A DNA stretch of 21,000 nucleotides from Takakia lepidozioides (lineage: Eukaryota; Streptophyta; Takakiopsida; Takakiales; Takakiaceae), in the NCBI GenBank assembly GCA_030704615.1, contig JAKLZA010000149.1:1-21000 (forward strand), in the 5' to 3' direction. The position numbers and the translations under genes were made by a program. Shown here in pieces: positions 1 through 8,086 of this stretch (within the stretch, counting starts at the first letter, position 1; each line of letters begins with the position of its first letter). The notes below the pieces were generated by a model. That model was not told where the DNA came from. It was given only the letters and a program-made list of their open reading frames with translations, and did no database searches.

Positions 1-10
1 TGCAAATAAG

Positions 11-2122
11 TTGAAGGGGTACAGTGGTATCCATGACAAACCCCTGCAGCATGATTTGCATGTTGAACCGCAAGAGCAGTCACGGGCTGCACCAGTGTTA
101 CGAACGGAGTATGGAACACTTGTCGCTAGGCCCAGTATATATGACCGGGGTGGGCAAAACAAACGTGACACAGCCTATCACAGCCCATCACGGCGTGACA
201 CAGCCTGTCACAGCCCGTCACAACGTGACACAGCCTATCACAGCTTACCACAGTGCAACACAGCCTATCACAGCGTAACACAGTATGACACAGCCTGTCA
301 CAGCTCAACACAGCCTACTAAAGTTACACGATCCATAGAATCAGTGACAAGTGGACACATAAAAACTTCAGGAAAATGGCTGAAGGAAGAAGAAACGGAA
401 ATTACTTTAAAAATAGACACGTGGAGGTCAGGGTGCGACACACAGCAGAGAATGAAGTGCAAGGACAGGTGTCAAAAAGAAAGAGGACAAGAACGGCCGT
501 CAAAAGGGATGAAAGGCGGGCCCATTAATGAATACGGAAAAAGGGAAACAGAACGAACGGCAAGTACAGAAAAACTGAATTCATGTCGCATGTGTGATCC
601 TAGTGGACTATCCAACAGGGAAAGTCCACTAAAGAAGATAAAAGTTAAAATCCAGTCACAGCGGATACAGCCAATAGAAAACCAGAGAAATGATCAAGAA
701 AATGGAGGGAAATTAAGCGCAAGAGGCGGCGTCGTTCTGAGTAACGGGCGTCTCGACAGGACAGGCCATAAATGCTATAACTTGGAAACTATGGAGGAAC
801 TAACAGACTATACGCTCGCAATATTACTTACGCAATGGCAGAGACACGAAACGAAAGAGCAGAGCTTTTCTCTTGAACAATGCTTGCAAGCCCCGCAGGC
901 TTACAAGAGATTACCCATAGCTTTCTGCGGCAACCATACGTTTCTGCTTTGTGCACTACAGGCATTCCTGCAGTTGTTACAGCCAAAGCAGTTCTGTGAG
1001 TCTAAGATGAAGAGAGTGAGAGGAATGGAGGAAATCAGGGTGAAGAGCACCACAATTCTGCAGAAACAAACGATGGCTACCCCACAGGCGATAAAGATAC
1101 TGAAGGAGCTGAGATTGGAAGGATTGCAAAGCATGGATTGGACACTACACCATAGACAGTACATGTTACAATTTTTGCAGAACTTTGAGCCAAAGACAGG
1201 AACAACAACGGTGAAGGGAGTTGAATTAATGATTACTCCCCTATACCTCCAGCAATTGTTTCGATTGCCAGCAGGTCATGTGTATGTGGAGGAACACAGG
1301 GAAAGACTGCAAATAGGGGATTTATTCCAAGAAGGGAGTTTCTTTAAAACTCAGGGTTATGCTTGTACCAAAGCTGTGTACCCAGGGTTAAAAGACATAG
1401 GCCAAGTATTGAACGTTCTGATTGCCCTGAAACAGAACCAACAATATTTGAGCAGATCCTTCACAGAGGAAATCCTCAAAGGCTTGAAGGGACAAGAGGT
1501 ACCATGGGCGGACATAATGTACAACGCACTGGTAGAGGAGATGAAAAGATTACAAGGTACTACCGCAAAATCTCCTATCATAGTGTCTGGCCCAATCATT
1601 GCTCAAATAATCCTTGATTCTGGCATACTTAATGCACAAGAAAGGAAGGAAATGGGAGTGTTTGAGCCAGAAACAACTGCAATGGAAGAGCAAGGCTCTT
1701 CACACAGTGAGGGTGGACTAGCAGCACAACCCGAGACTAAGAGGCAGAGAAGGGGAAAGACTGTAGTGGCGGATCCACTGGCTTCACGGATTCCGCATGA
1801 TAATGTTTCCCAAGCTCATGACCAGGAAGGGGCACAGCAGCACAAAAGAATGTTATTACTGGAAGCAGGACCTTCAGAGAGGGAGGAAGAAGTTACTTCT
1901 GCATCACAACCAACACAGCCACTTGAACGACTTGTCACAAGGTCACAAGTTATCCATGCAGCTCAACCCGAAATAATTGATTTGGAAAGTGAAGGGATAG
2001 ATATTCCAACTACAGAACAGATAGTGGCAGAAATAGAGAAAGGGGACCTTCTCTATGAATATTCTGGTCTGGTCAAGCAGACAGAAATCCCAGAGGTGCA
2101 ACAGTTGCCCAAGAAATCCTGA
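11..2122 (+). CDS. Gag-like retroelement protein, N-terminal part
   Basis: A 703-codon frame that is open from the window edge, so the true start may lie further upstream. Residues about 52-100 are a run of 10-residue repeats of the type DTAYHSPSRR, encoded by the 30-bp tandem repeat at 165-314. A basic, low-complexity stretch follows to about residue 250. Residues about 260-545 look globular, with a segment (LFRLPAGHVYVEEH and onward to about residue 540) that recalls in general style the capsid-like domains of plant retroelement and transposon-associated proteins; I could not assign it to a family. The C-terminus is acidic and disordered. The frame ends at 2122, but the next frame continues without a gap from about 2100, so this is probably the first part of one protein of about 1,500 residues broken by a shift in an A-rich run (AAGAAA). 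I infer Gag from its position before a polypurine tract; no protease or polymerase motifs are present. Confidence 0.6.
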   Translation: MKGYSGIHDKPLQHDLHVEPQEQSRAAPVLRTEYGTLVARPSIYDRGGQNKRDTAYHSPSRRDTACHSPSQRDTAYHSLPQCNTAYHSVTQYDTACHSSTQPTKVTRSIESVTSGHIKTSGKWLKEEETEITLKIDTWRSGCDTQQRMKCKDRCQKERGQERPSKGMKGGPINEYGKRETERTASTEKLNSCRMCDPSGLSNRESPLKKIKVKIQSQRIQPIENQRNDQENGGKLSARGGVVLSNGRLDRTGHKCYNLETMEELTDYTLAILLTQWQRHETKEQSFSLEQCLQAPQAYKRLPIAFCGNHTFLLCALQAFLQLLQPKQFCESKMKRVRGMEEIRVKSTTILQKQTMATPQAIKILKELRLEGLQSMDWTLHHRQYMLQFLQNFEPKTGTTTVKGVELMITPLYLQQLFRLPAGHVYVEEHRERLQIGDLFQEGSFFKTQGYACTKAVYPGLKDIGQVLNVLIALKQNQQYLSRSFTEEILKGLKGQEVPWADIMYNALVEEMKRLQGTTAKSPIIVSGPIIAQIILDSGILNAQERKEMGVFEPETTAMEEQGSSHSEGGLAAQPETKRQRRGKTVVADPLASRIPHDNVSQAHDQEGAQQHKRMLLLEAGPSEREEEVTSASQPTQPLERLVTRSQVIHAAQPEIIDLESEGIDIPTTEQIVAEIEKGDLLYEYSGLVKQTEIPEVQQLPKKS
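165..314 (+). repeat. In-frame 30-bp tandem repeat, about 5 copies
   Basis: Five degenerate 30-bp units beginning GTGACACAGCCTATCACAGC or a variant. Because 30 is a multiple of 3, each unit encodes ten residues (pattern R-D-T-A-Y/C-H-S-P-S-R) inside the gag-like frame. The unit is built from shorter TCACAGC and GACACAGC words, so it could expand by slippage without breaking the frame. Confidence 0.9.
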
Positions 2123-4557
2123 GGTACATATAATGCACACACCTGTGTCGGAGGTACCACAGGCGGAAGGCCATGACACTGTAGCACCGGTCATAAATGA
2201 AGTAGTTCAGGAAGAAAATCCGGTGGGACAATGGTCTGAATGGTTAGTGAGACATCATACTGTTGAAGATCGGGAGGAACAGCAGCAACCTCACCATGAT
2301 GACCCTCAACAGGCAATGCTGATGAGTTCCATAGGCAGGACACTTAATTTGTTGGGGACTTATGTCAAAACCCATGTTCCAATTACCCAATTGACAGCCT
2401 TGAAAGAAGAACTCAGGAAGGAGTTTGAGGCTCGACTTGCCACTGAGTGTGCAAACAAGGTCGATGAAGAGGTCACTCTCAAGATGAAGCAGGACTTGGC
2501 CAATACAGAAATGGCTTTGCAATTGGCCAAGCAACAATTGATTGAGGCAGGCCTCGCGCAAGACCAGTTGCACGAAGCACATAAGCAACAGCTATACCAA
2601 ATGCAGGTGCAGCATGAAAGCAAGTTGCAAGAACTGAATGCACTACATACGGAGTTGCAGACAGTGCATAACAGGATGGCGATACAATGCGCTACATTTA
2701 CAACTATGCTTGACCAATCAACAAAAGAAATAAACAGTCAAGCGGAAAAATGTACGAAGGCAGAAGAAGAGAATGTGGAGCACATGAAGCTCATTGTCGA
2801 TATGAAGAATACAATCTGTCGCAATGAAGATACTTTCAAGCAATACAGGCAGATGGAAGCTGAGAAGAGAAATACATCGTGGAGTTGCAACAAACCATCG
2901 TGGCCAATAGAAATGAAATCGCGGTCAGTAACAAGGCTTCGAAAGAAGCCAATAATCTACTTGCTGCCTATGCGCAATTGGTTGAGCCACAGGCGAAGCG
3001 CATGAAGGCTTTACAACAGCAGTTGGAATTGTATAAGCTAAGAGAGGAGCAAACTCTCAGGGGAACCACAAGCAGCTTGGTGGATAACAGCCTTATGCAG
3101 GTCTGGTTAGCACAAGGGCCAGTAGAGGCAAAGCCCCACGGAAGCTCACCCAAAGCGAGATGAATGAGCTCAGACTGCAGGTGCAGAACATTGCCACAAC
3201 TACTATAGACAATGTCTATAGTAGGATAGCAGAGTTACAAGAGGATGTAGACGGACTCCAGACTCAAGTGGAAGACCTCACTTCAAACATCGACCAAAGA
3301 GTCTATATCCCTCAGGAACAGCTAATGGCTTCTTATTTGCAAGCCAGAACTCTGGCTTTTCAGTCTTCACAGGAGGTGCAGGAGATGCCAATGGTACAGG
3401 AACCAGTACCACCACCACCACAACAGGTCAGTGTACCAGTAGCTGAACCTGTGGTTACTACAACCACACCACAGCCACCACAGCCGGAGGTATGGGGCAA
3501 TGCAGCTTTTAACCCACCTAAAACTCCAGCTGCCAGGGAGTACAGTAGGGCTATGATTATGCCCTTCAACCAAATTCCCATCATGTTGGATTTGGCTTGG
3601 AAAGAATTTAGTCCTCCGCAGTCATTCGCACATTACTACCAAATCATGCGTATTTGGCTGCCAGTGGCAACCAGGACTAAAGTTCTTCCAAACAATCGAC
3701 ATATTGAAGATCATCACTTTGCACAATACTGGCACGAGGCAGGTACCATGTTGAGGGAATTGGTTGCTTTCCAGGTTGTACATGGACTCATTTATACCAA
3801 GACCAAGGAGATAGCAAGTATTGTCATGGGGTGCGGGCTATACTACGCTGCTTGTTTTCTGATACGTTACCACATAGAGCAACAAAAGATGCAAGCACGC
3901 TTCAAAGTTACTCCAGTGGAGATCATTGGGTATTACCTTCGGTGCCACCTCATATGTACCTATATGACCCAAAAGTTATGATACAGAAGGATTCTCAAAT
4001 TCGTTCATGGTTTCAAGCAGCCTGCAACAATTTGTCAACACAGAAATTCGGACTTGATGACATTTTCTATAAGGGACATATCGCATGGAAATACTTGCAC
4101 GCTGCACCAGTAATTGGTACCCCACTCATTTGGACAGACAAGGAGCTCAGTGTCTACACCAATTTTGCTGTTCAACGGTTACACCCAGGTTGTAAAATGC
4201 AAACTTCCAGACATGGTAGGACAGCATTGTATGCCCCAGATGATTCCACAAAAAGTTCGAAAATTAAAACACCTGAGAGGCGATGACGATTCTGATACAA
4301 CTGTTTCTTCACAAAATTCTTTTGACATGGGAGAAGACTATGCAATTCAGATGGAAGAGAAGAAACAAAGGGGATCTCCTATGCCGGAAAGATTACCTCG
4401 ATATCAGCCTCCAGAAGGCCTCACTTATCCAGGTAGTGATCAACCATCTCCATCAACCAGAGACAGACCTCGGGCTCGTACACACAGCCCACCACGAAAC
4501 TCTCAACGTCAAGTGATCACTCACAAAGGTTTGCTACTCGAAAACAGTAAACCGTGA
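2055..4557 (+). CDS. Gag-like retroelement protein, coiled-coil and C-terminal part (frameshifted)
   Basis: This continues the upstream frame through several reading frames: 2055-3005, about 2880-3163, 3160-3981, about 3955-4286 and about 4230-4557. The joins fall at or near short homopolymers (AGAAAT near 2870, CCCC near 3137, GGGT near 3930). The first half is heptad-rich coiled coil (KQDLANTEMALQLAKQQL and similar, to about 3300). A proline/threonine-rich linker with PPPPQQ and TTTTPQPPQP follows, then a compact aromatic-rich part (WLPV, QYWHEAG, IRSWFQAACNN, IAWKYLHAAP) and a charged tail rich in S, P and R. The stop at 4555-4557 lies 14 bases before a polypurine tract. Coiled coil plus a C-terminal globular part fits a structural, particle-forming role, but I do not recognise a named domain. 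There is no zinc knuckle, protease, RT, RNase H or integrase, so the parent element seems to be gag-only. Confidence 0.55.
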
Positions 4558-4571
4558 GGACACGGCTTTTT

Positions 4572-4587
4572 GAGGGGGAAGGGGTAA
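4572..4587 (+). promoter_or_regulatory. Polypurine tract of LTR retroelement
   Basis: The purine run GAGGGGGAAGGGG followed by TAA lies 14 bases after the gag-like stop codon and directly before TGTTAG. In Ty3/gypsy-like elements the plus-strand primer is exactly such a purine run abutting the TG that opens the 3' LTR. Confidence 0.65.
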
Positions 4588-5300
4588 TGTTAGAGGACTG
4601 TAGGGGACTTAGACACTTATACGGGATCTGTAGGGTACCCTTAATTTTTGCACAGACTGAGACAAACAGGAACCTTAGGGGTGACAGCAGCGCACTGTAG
4701 AAGGGGGCCCACACAGCCACAGTCACAGCCCACACAGCCACACAGCCCACACAGCCCACACAGCCCACACAGCCCACAGCCCACACAGTCACAGTTCACA
4801 GTTACAGGCGCCACACAGCACAACAGCCAGCACAGCAAACAGCCAGTCACCGCTTGACACAGCTGTCACGATAATAGGGAACGAAGAGTAGGACAGGGAA
4901 CGACTGTGGGGAACAACACCTGTGAAGGGAACATGTTAGTTCACATACGACGGTTAGAGAGGGAAACGGTTAGAACCGCGGATAGGAGGATAAAGGGAAA
5001 ACGGGGATGATGAAGTTATTCGGGGAGGACTTGGAGTCAGGCGGAGCGGAGATCGGAGAGCACGATGAAGGAGGATTAGTAGATGCTTGTTATATGCAAA
5101 GTAGATATTGTAGAGGAGAATTAGAGACACAATGGCTTCGGCCTGATACCTGATAAATCATAATCTGATATTTATACGATACAATCACACTGTGTAGAGA
5201 GATCTGAGTGAAGCTGTGGATTGAATGGAGGAGTGAAGGAAACTAATACTAATTATCAATGGTAAGGTAGCTAAGATGAATGCGAAAAGGGAAACAAATA
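4588..5300 (+). repeat. Probable 3' LTR (left edge seen, right edge uncertain)
   Basis: The LTR is proposed to begin at TGTTAGAGGACTGTAGGGG, immediately after the polypurine tract. The matching 5' LTR would lie upstream of this window, so neither its length nor its right border can be fixed; the end given is a guess. The stretch contains the CACAGCC microsatellite at 4708-4800 and an AT-rich part near 5150-5185 (TATTTATACG) that could carry a promoter. No coding sequence is evident; the short open frames over 4517-4857 merely translate the microsatellite. Confidence 0.4.
4708..4800 (+). repeat. CACACAGCC microsatellite/minisatellite
   Basis: About ten imperfect copies of a 9-bp unit (CCCACACAG and permutations) shading into CACAGTCACAGTT. 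It uses the same CACAG vocabulary as the coding tandem repeat at 165-314, which suggests both grew from one simple sequence in the same retroelement. Confidence 0.85.
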
Positions 5301-5609
5301 GGAAACACCCCCATGATACACTAGCTGTAGGTCATGACTGATTGTTCTGCGCGGGCTGAGTACTTAGAGATTTCCAACTCTTCTATCTTGGAGTTTCCGC
5401 CTCGGATAGCGAAGGGATGGGTGAGTAAAAGCCGCGCGACGGCGGATGAGGCGCCACGGGGGGTGGAAACGGAAGGGAGAGGGGGGGACCAGAAGGTTGA
5501 GTTGGGGGCAAGCAAAAGGAGGGGGAGGAGAGAATGACCATTAGAAGTCCCGAAAGGGGGGAATGTAACTGGGGATAAGGGGCGCGGGGGGGGCCCGGGT
5601 TGGGGGCTG
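5301..5609. other. G-rich stretch left of the DNA element, possible second LTR junction
   Basis: No confident gene. A 67-codon plus-strand frame (5334-5537) ends in basic GRGG and RRGRRE motifs and stops 14 bases before a second polypurine-like run, GAAAGGGGGG at 5552-5561, followed by AATGTAACTGGGG. That spacing copies the stop/polypurine/TG layout at 4557-4590, so this may be the 3' end of another LTR element whose LTR starts at 5564. From about 5456 to 5606 the plus strand carries at least eight runs of four or more G, giving strong quadruplex potential right up to the inverted repeat at 5610. Confidence 0.3.
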
Positions 5610-5682
5610 CTATTTCATGAGCCATGAGCCATGAGCGGCATGAGCCATGAGCAGAGTCGTAAGTGTGGAAAAAAACATGAGC
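5610..5682 (+). repeat. Left terminal inverted repeat with CATGAGC subterminal repeats
   Basis: CTATTTCATGAGC at the edge is followed by tandem CATGAGC words (five within 5616-5652, another near 5676). The opposite end has the same terminal 13-mer and the same word in inverted orientation. Short repeated words inside the termini are a known form of transposase-binding site in several DNA transposon groups; that role is inferred here. Confidence 0.6.
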
Positions 5683-6064
5683 AGCACTATTTTCCGGAAA
5701 TGAGTGTCCGCGGGAATAGGGTTTAGGGTGCCACGGTCATAGGGGGAGAAGGACCTCCCGATGAAGGAGGTTCGGCAATGTTATTTAGAATTATATATTG
5801 AAAGGCAATGTTTCGCGAATGGTAGGGTGGTACTGCTCTGTACAATGGGGGCCCATTTCAGCCTACCAGCCATTTGCAAAATTCACCCACACTCCCAATC
5901 CCAAACGAAATGAGCAATGACGCATTCTCGGAACGATGGACACAGAATAGAATAAAAAGAGGGCACAATGAGGTTTTTATTGATCCACATGAATTGCATT
6001 TGAAGCACGTCTACTGTGCTGATTGTGCCCTCAAATCTTGAGCCCTGTGCCTACTGAATACAAG
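5683..6064. other. Left subterminal non-coding region and 3' UTR of the small minus gene
   Basis: No gene seen. On the minus strand an AATAAA polyadenylation signal lies at 5976-5981, 84 bases past the stop of the 6065-6813 gene. A perfect 11-bp inverted repeat, GAGGGCACAAT (5959-5969) with ATTGTGCCCTC (6022-6032), encloses that signal and could form a hairpin in the 3' UTR. One TAGGGTTTAGGG motif near 5717-5728 matches the plant telo-box but is a single occurrence. Confidence 0.5.
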
Positions 6065-6813
6065 TCACGTTGTCAATGGGACTTCGACTGCTCTCAGAAC
6101 TAGCTCATGAGTCCTGGGGCTCCTCCATGTAAAGTCGATTGCAGCCGTTGTACCGCCCCTAGTGATGTTCACCACAATGTCCTGCCCTTCAATCATACCA
6201 CCATCGAATATGGAAATCTTCACGTTTTCGTCGTCCACACCAATGCGAATGTCCCCATACAATGGAGAAGAGGAGCGCACTCCTCGAGGAAATAGGTCTC
6301 TCCGATGGAGTCCACCCACGTCCAGTGGCAGCAGTTCCACCGCAACAGCATAGCAGTGCGCCTTCTTCTGCATGGGTGACCGTCGTAGCTGGGAAAATCG
6401 GAATCGAGGATGCGCAGGAGCCACGGACTCCTCAACCAAGATCGTCACCCCGCTCGAAGGCGTAGTGGCCTACGATATACTCAAAAGCCACCAATGTTTC
6501 CACAATCGAACCAGTATCTTCTGTGTAATCTGTGTACCAGATAACAATGTCTCCCGATGTGGCCGAATACATTGCATAATCGATGCCTCCAAAGGGGCAG
6601 TCGTCCCGGTTCCGGAAGCACGGCATCCTTGCAAAGGAGGACCTGAGGACGACTTGGATGCCGATGACCTTGCGGACAGCTACGAAGCCCTTAGATTTTG
6701 GAAAAGATACGAAGCGGAAGAGCAGTCCGGCCTCCAAAATGGAGCATCTGGGTCACACGTACCCACCGACGGAGGTGGAACGTGTTCATCACGCCAGCGG
6801 TGGATGAAGCCAT
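6065..6813 (-). CDS. Unknown protein, about 249 residues (two frameshifts)
   Basis: A minus-strand gene starting at ATG 6811-6813 (MASSTAG) and ending at TGA 6065-6067. It occupies three frames: about 6813-6700, 6700-6450 and 6448-6065. The joins fall at an AAAA run near 6697 and a GGGG run near 6450; correcting each by one base gives a continuous product. The middle (GGIDYAMYSATSGDIVIWYTDY) and the C-terminus (YGDIRIGVDDENVKISIFDG) alternate hydrophobic and polar residues in a beta-rich manner. The C-terminal part ends with the basic FTWRSPRTHELVLRAVEV. No signal peptide, membrane helix or catalytic motif is evident, and I do not recognise the family. A downstream AATAAA and an upstream palindrome cluster suggest it is a separate transcription unit carried as element cargo. 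It could alternatively be the last exon of a longer gene. Confidence 0.5.
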
Positions 6814-6854
6814 ACATCTTTCTCATCAACAAGTTATAGTTTGAGATCTGCCAC

Positions 6855-6918
6855 CGAAGTCCATCCCCCCGGATGGAAATTCGGCGCCGCATTTACATCG
6901 AAGAGGGGATGGACTTCG
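6855..6918. repeat. 14-bp inverted repeat enclosing a palindrome copy
   Basis: CGAAGTCCATCCCC at 6855-6868 pairs perfectly with GGGGATGGACTTCG at 6905-6918. The 36-bp interior holds a diverged copy of the element palindrome (6875-6896, GGAAATTCGGCGCCGC and onward), giving a hairpin within a hairpin. It lies about 40 bp upstream of the start of the unknown minus-strand gene. Confidence 0.85.
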
Positions 6919-7227
6919 TCGTGTCCAGTGGCTATCGGCCCACCTGGCAGTGACTGCCCATAGTTTGCATGGCAGGGTAGGAAACTGAAACGGCTACATT
7001 CATGCAGCAGCCAATCTTCATCGGTCCAGGATCCTGTAGGGGGAAATTTAAATGTGCCCTGGATGTACCACTTCTGTATGACTGTGTTTCATTGTGTTGA
7101 ATAACTCTCGGATTTGGCCCACTGTTTACAATTTGATGTCTCATTTCTACAATTTGTCTGTCTGGTTGAATAAGCAGAGTAACCGGTATGTGAGTCATGT
7201 GTCAAGAATATACCAGAGTACGCCATG
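6919..7227. other. Upstream region of the unknown minus-strand gene, no confident gene
   Basis: A minus-strand open stretch (6932-7198) could be part of a 5' exon, but I see no supporting splice pair or motif. No palindrome copies lie between 6897 and 7227. Confidence 0.3.
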
Positions 7228-7948
7228 TCGGAAATGCGTTTCCATGTCGGACATCGAAATGCGGCACCGCATTTCCATGTGGGACAAGAAAATGCGGTGC
7301 ATCATTTCCGTCCAGGTACACGAAATACCAACACGGGTCTATAAATTGATCAGAAAACGAGGTTGGCATTGCAAATGCGGCGACGCATTTCCAGCTTGGC
7401 AATGGAAACTTCTTTTTGGACAAGGGAATGCGGTGCCGCATTTCCGTCCAACACTTCGAAAAGTGCACCTATTTCCGACCAGCGCGATGGAATGCGTTAC
7501 CGCATTTCCGAGAGGGTCTGCAAATGGACAAATTGCGATGTCCGTTCTGGAAATGCGGCGCCGCATTTCCATGTCCGTCATCGACTTTTTTTTTACAATG
7601 GAATGCGGTGCCAATTTTTGCTGATGGGCCTGCAGTTCGAACAACGACCATCCCCAATATGGAAATGCGGCACCGCATTTCCAATCCCGCCATGTCGGCC
7701 TCCTTGTTCGACCTCCTTGTTCGACCTCTGTAAGCGTGGTGGCATCCATGCAATGAGCGGGAGAGGCCAAAACTGGCGTGTGGACAAAGGAAATTTTGGA
7801 AATGCGGCACCGCATTCCAATTCAGATTACTTTTTACTATGCCAACATTGAAATGGAAAATTAGTCCCTCCCCTGTTTTGGAAATGCGGTGCCGCATTTC
7901 CAAAAGAGGTTCTTAGAGTTGCCAAAATTTTGGAAATGCCCCCCCATT
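7228..7948. repeat. Palindrome cluster A (about 11 copies, irregular spacing)
   Basis: Copies or partial copies of the palindrome start near 7228, 7256, 7289, 7371, 7426, 7489, 7550, 7601, 7661, 7798, 7880 and 7931. The spacing varies from about 30 to 140 bp, unlike the regular array at 13.6-15.2 kb. The intervening sequence is not the spacer set of that array. The cluster fills the gap between the 3' end of the methyltransferase gene and the 5' side of the unknown gene. Open frames over it mostly translate the palindrome (MRRRIS, KCGAAF) and are not counted as genes. Confidence 0.9.
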
Positions 7949-8086
7949 TCTGATTTTGGGAGCGTCGTGGTTTGGGCGATTGTGTGGCTGGAATGCACAC
8001 TGGAGAGGGGTCACGAATGTCGGGCAGAATTTTCTTATATACTCTGGAAGAGAATTTACATTTACAGAGACTTCATTAAAATTCTA

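Noticed and set aside
4517-4857. Short ORFs on both strands (repeated VGCVGCVG or PHSPHSPHS)
   Set aside because: Pure translation of the CACACAGCC microsatellite inside the LTR-like region.
5717-5728. Telomeric repeat (TAGGGTTTAGGG)
   Set aside because: Less than two units with no array; a chance telo-box-like match.
7094-7903. Many overlapping open frames rich in MRRRIS, KCGAAFPF and NAVPHF
   Set aside because: These are translations of the palindrome in all frames. The stop-free repeat creates apparent ORFs on both strands; the same happens over 13.6-15.2 kb.
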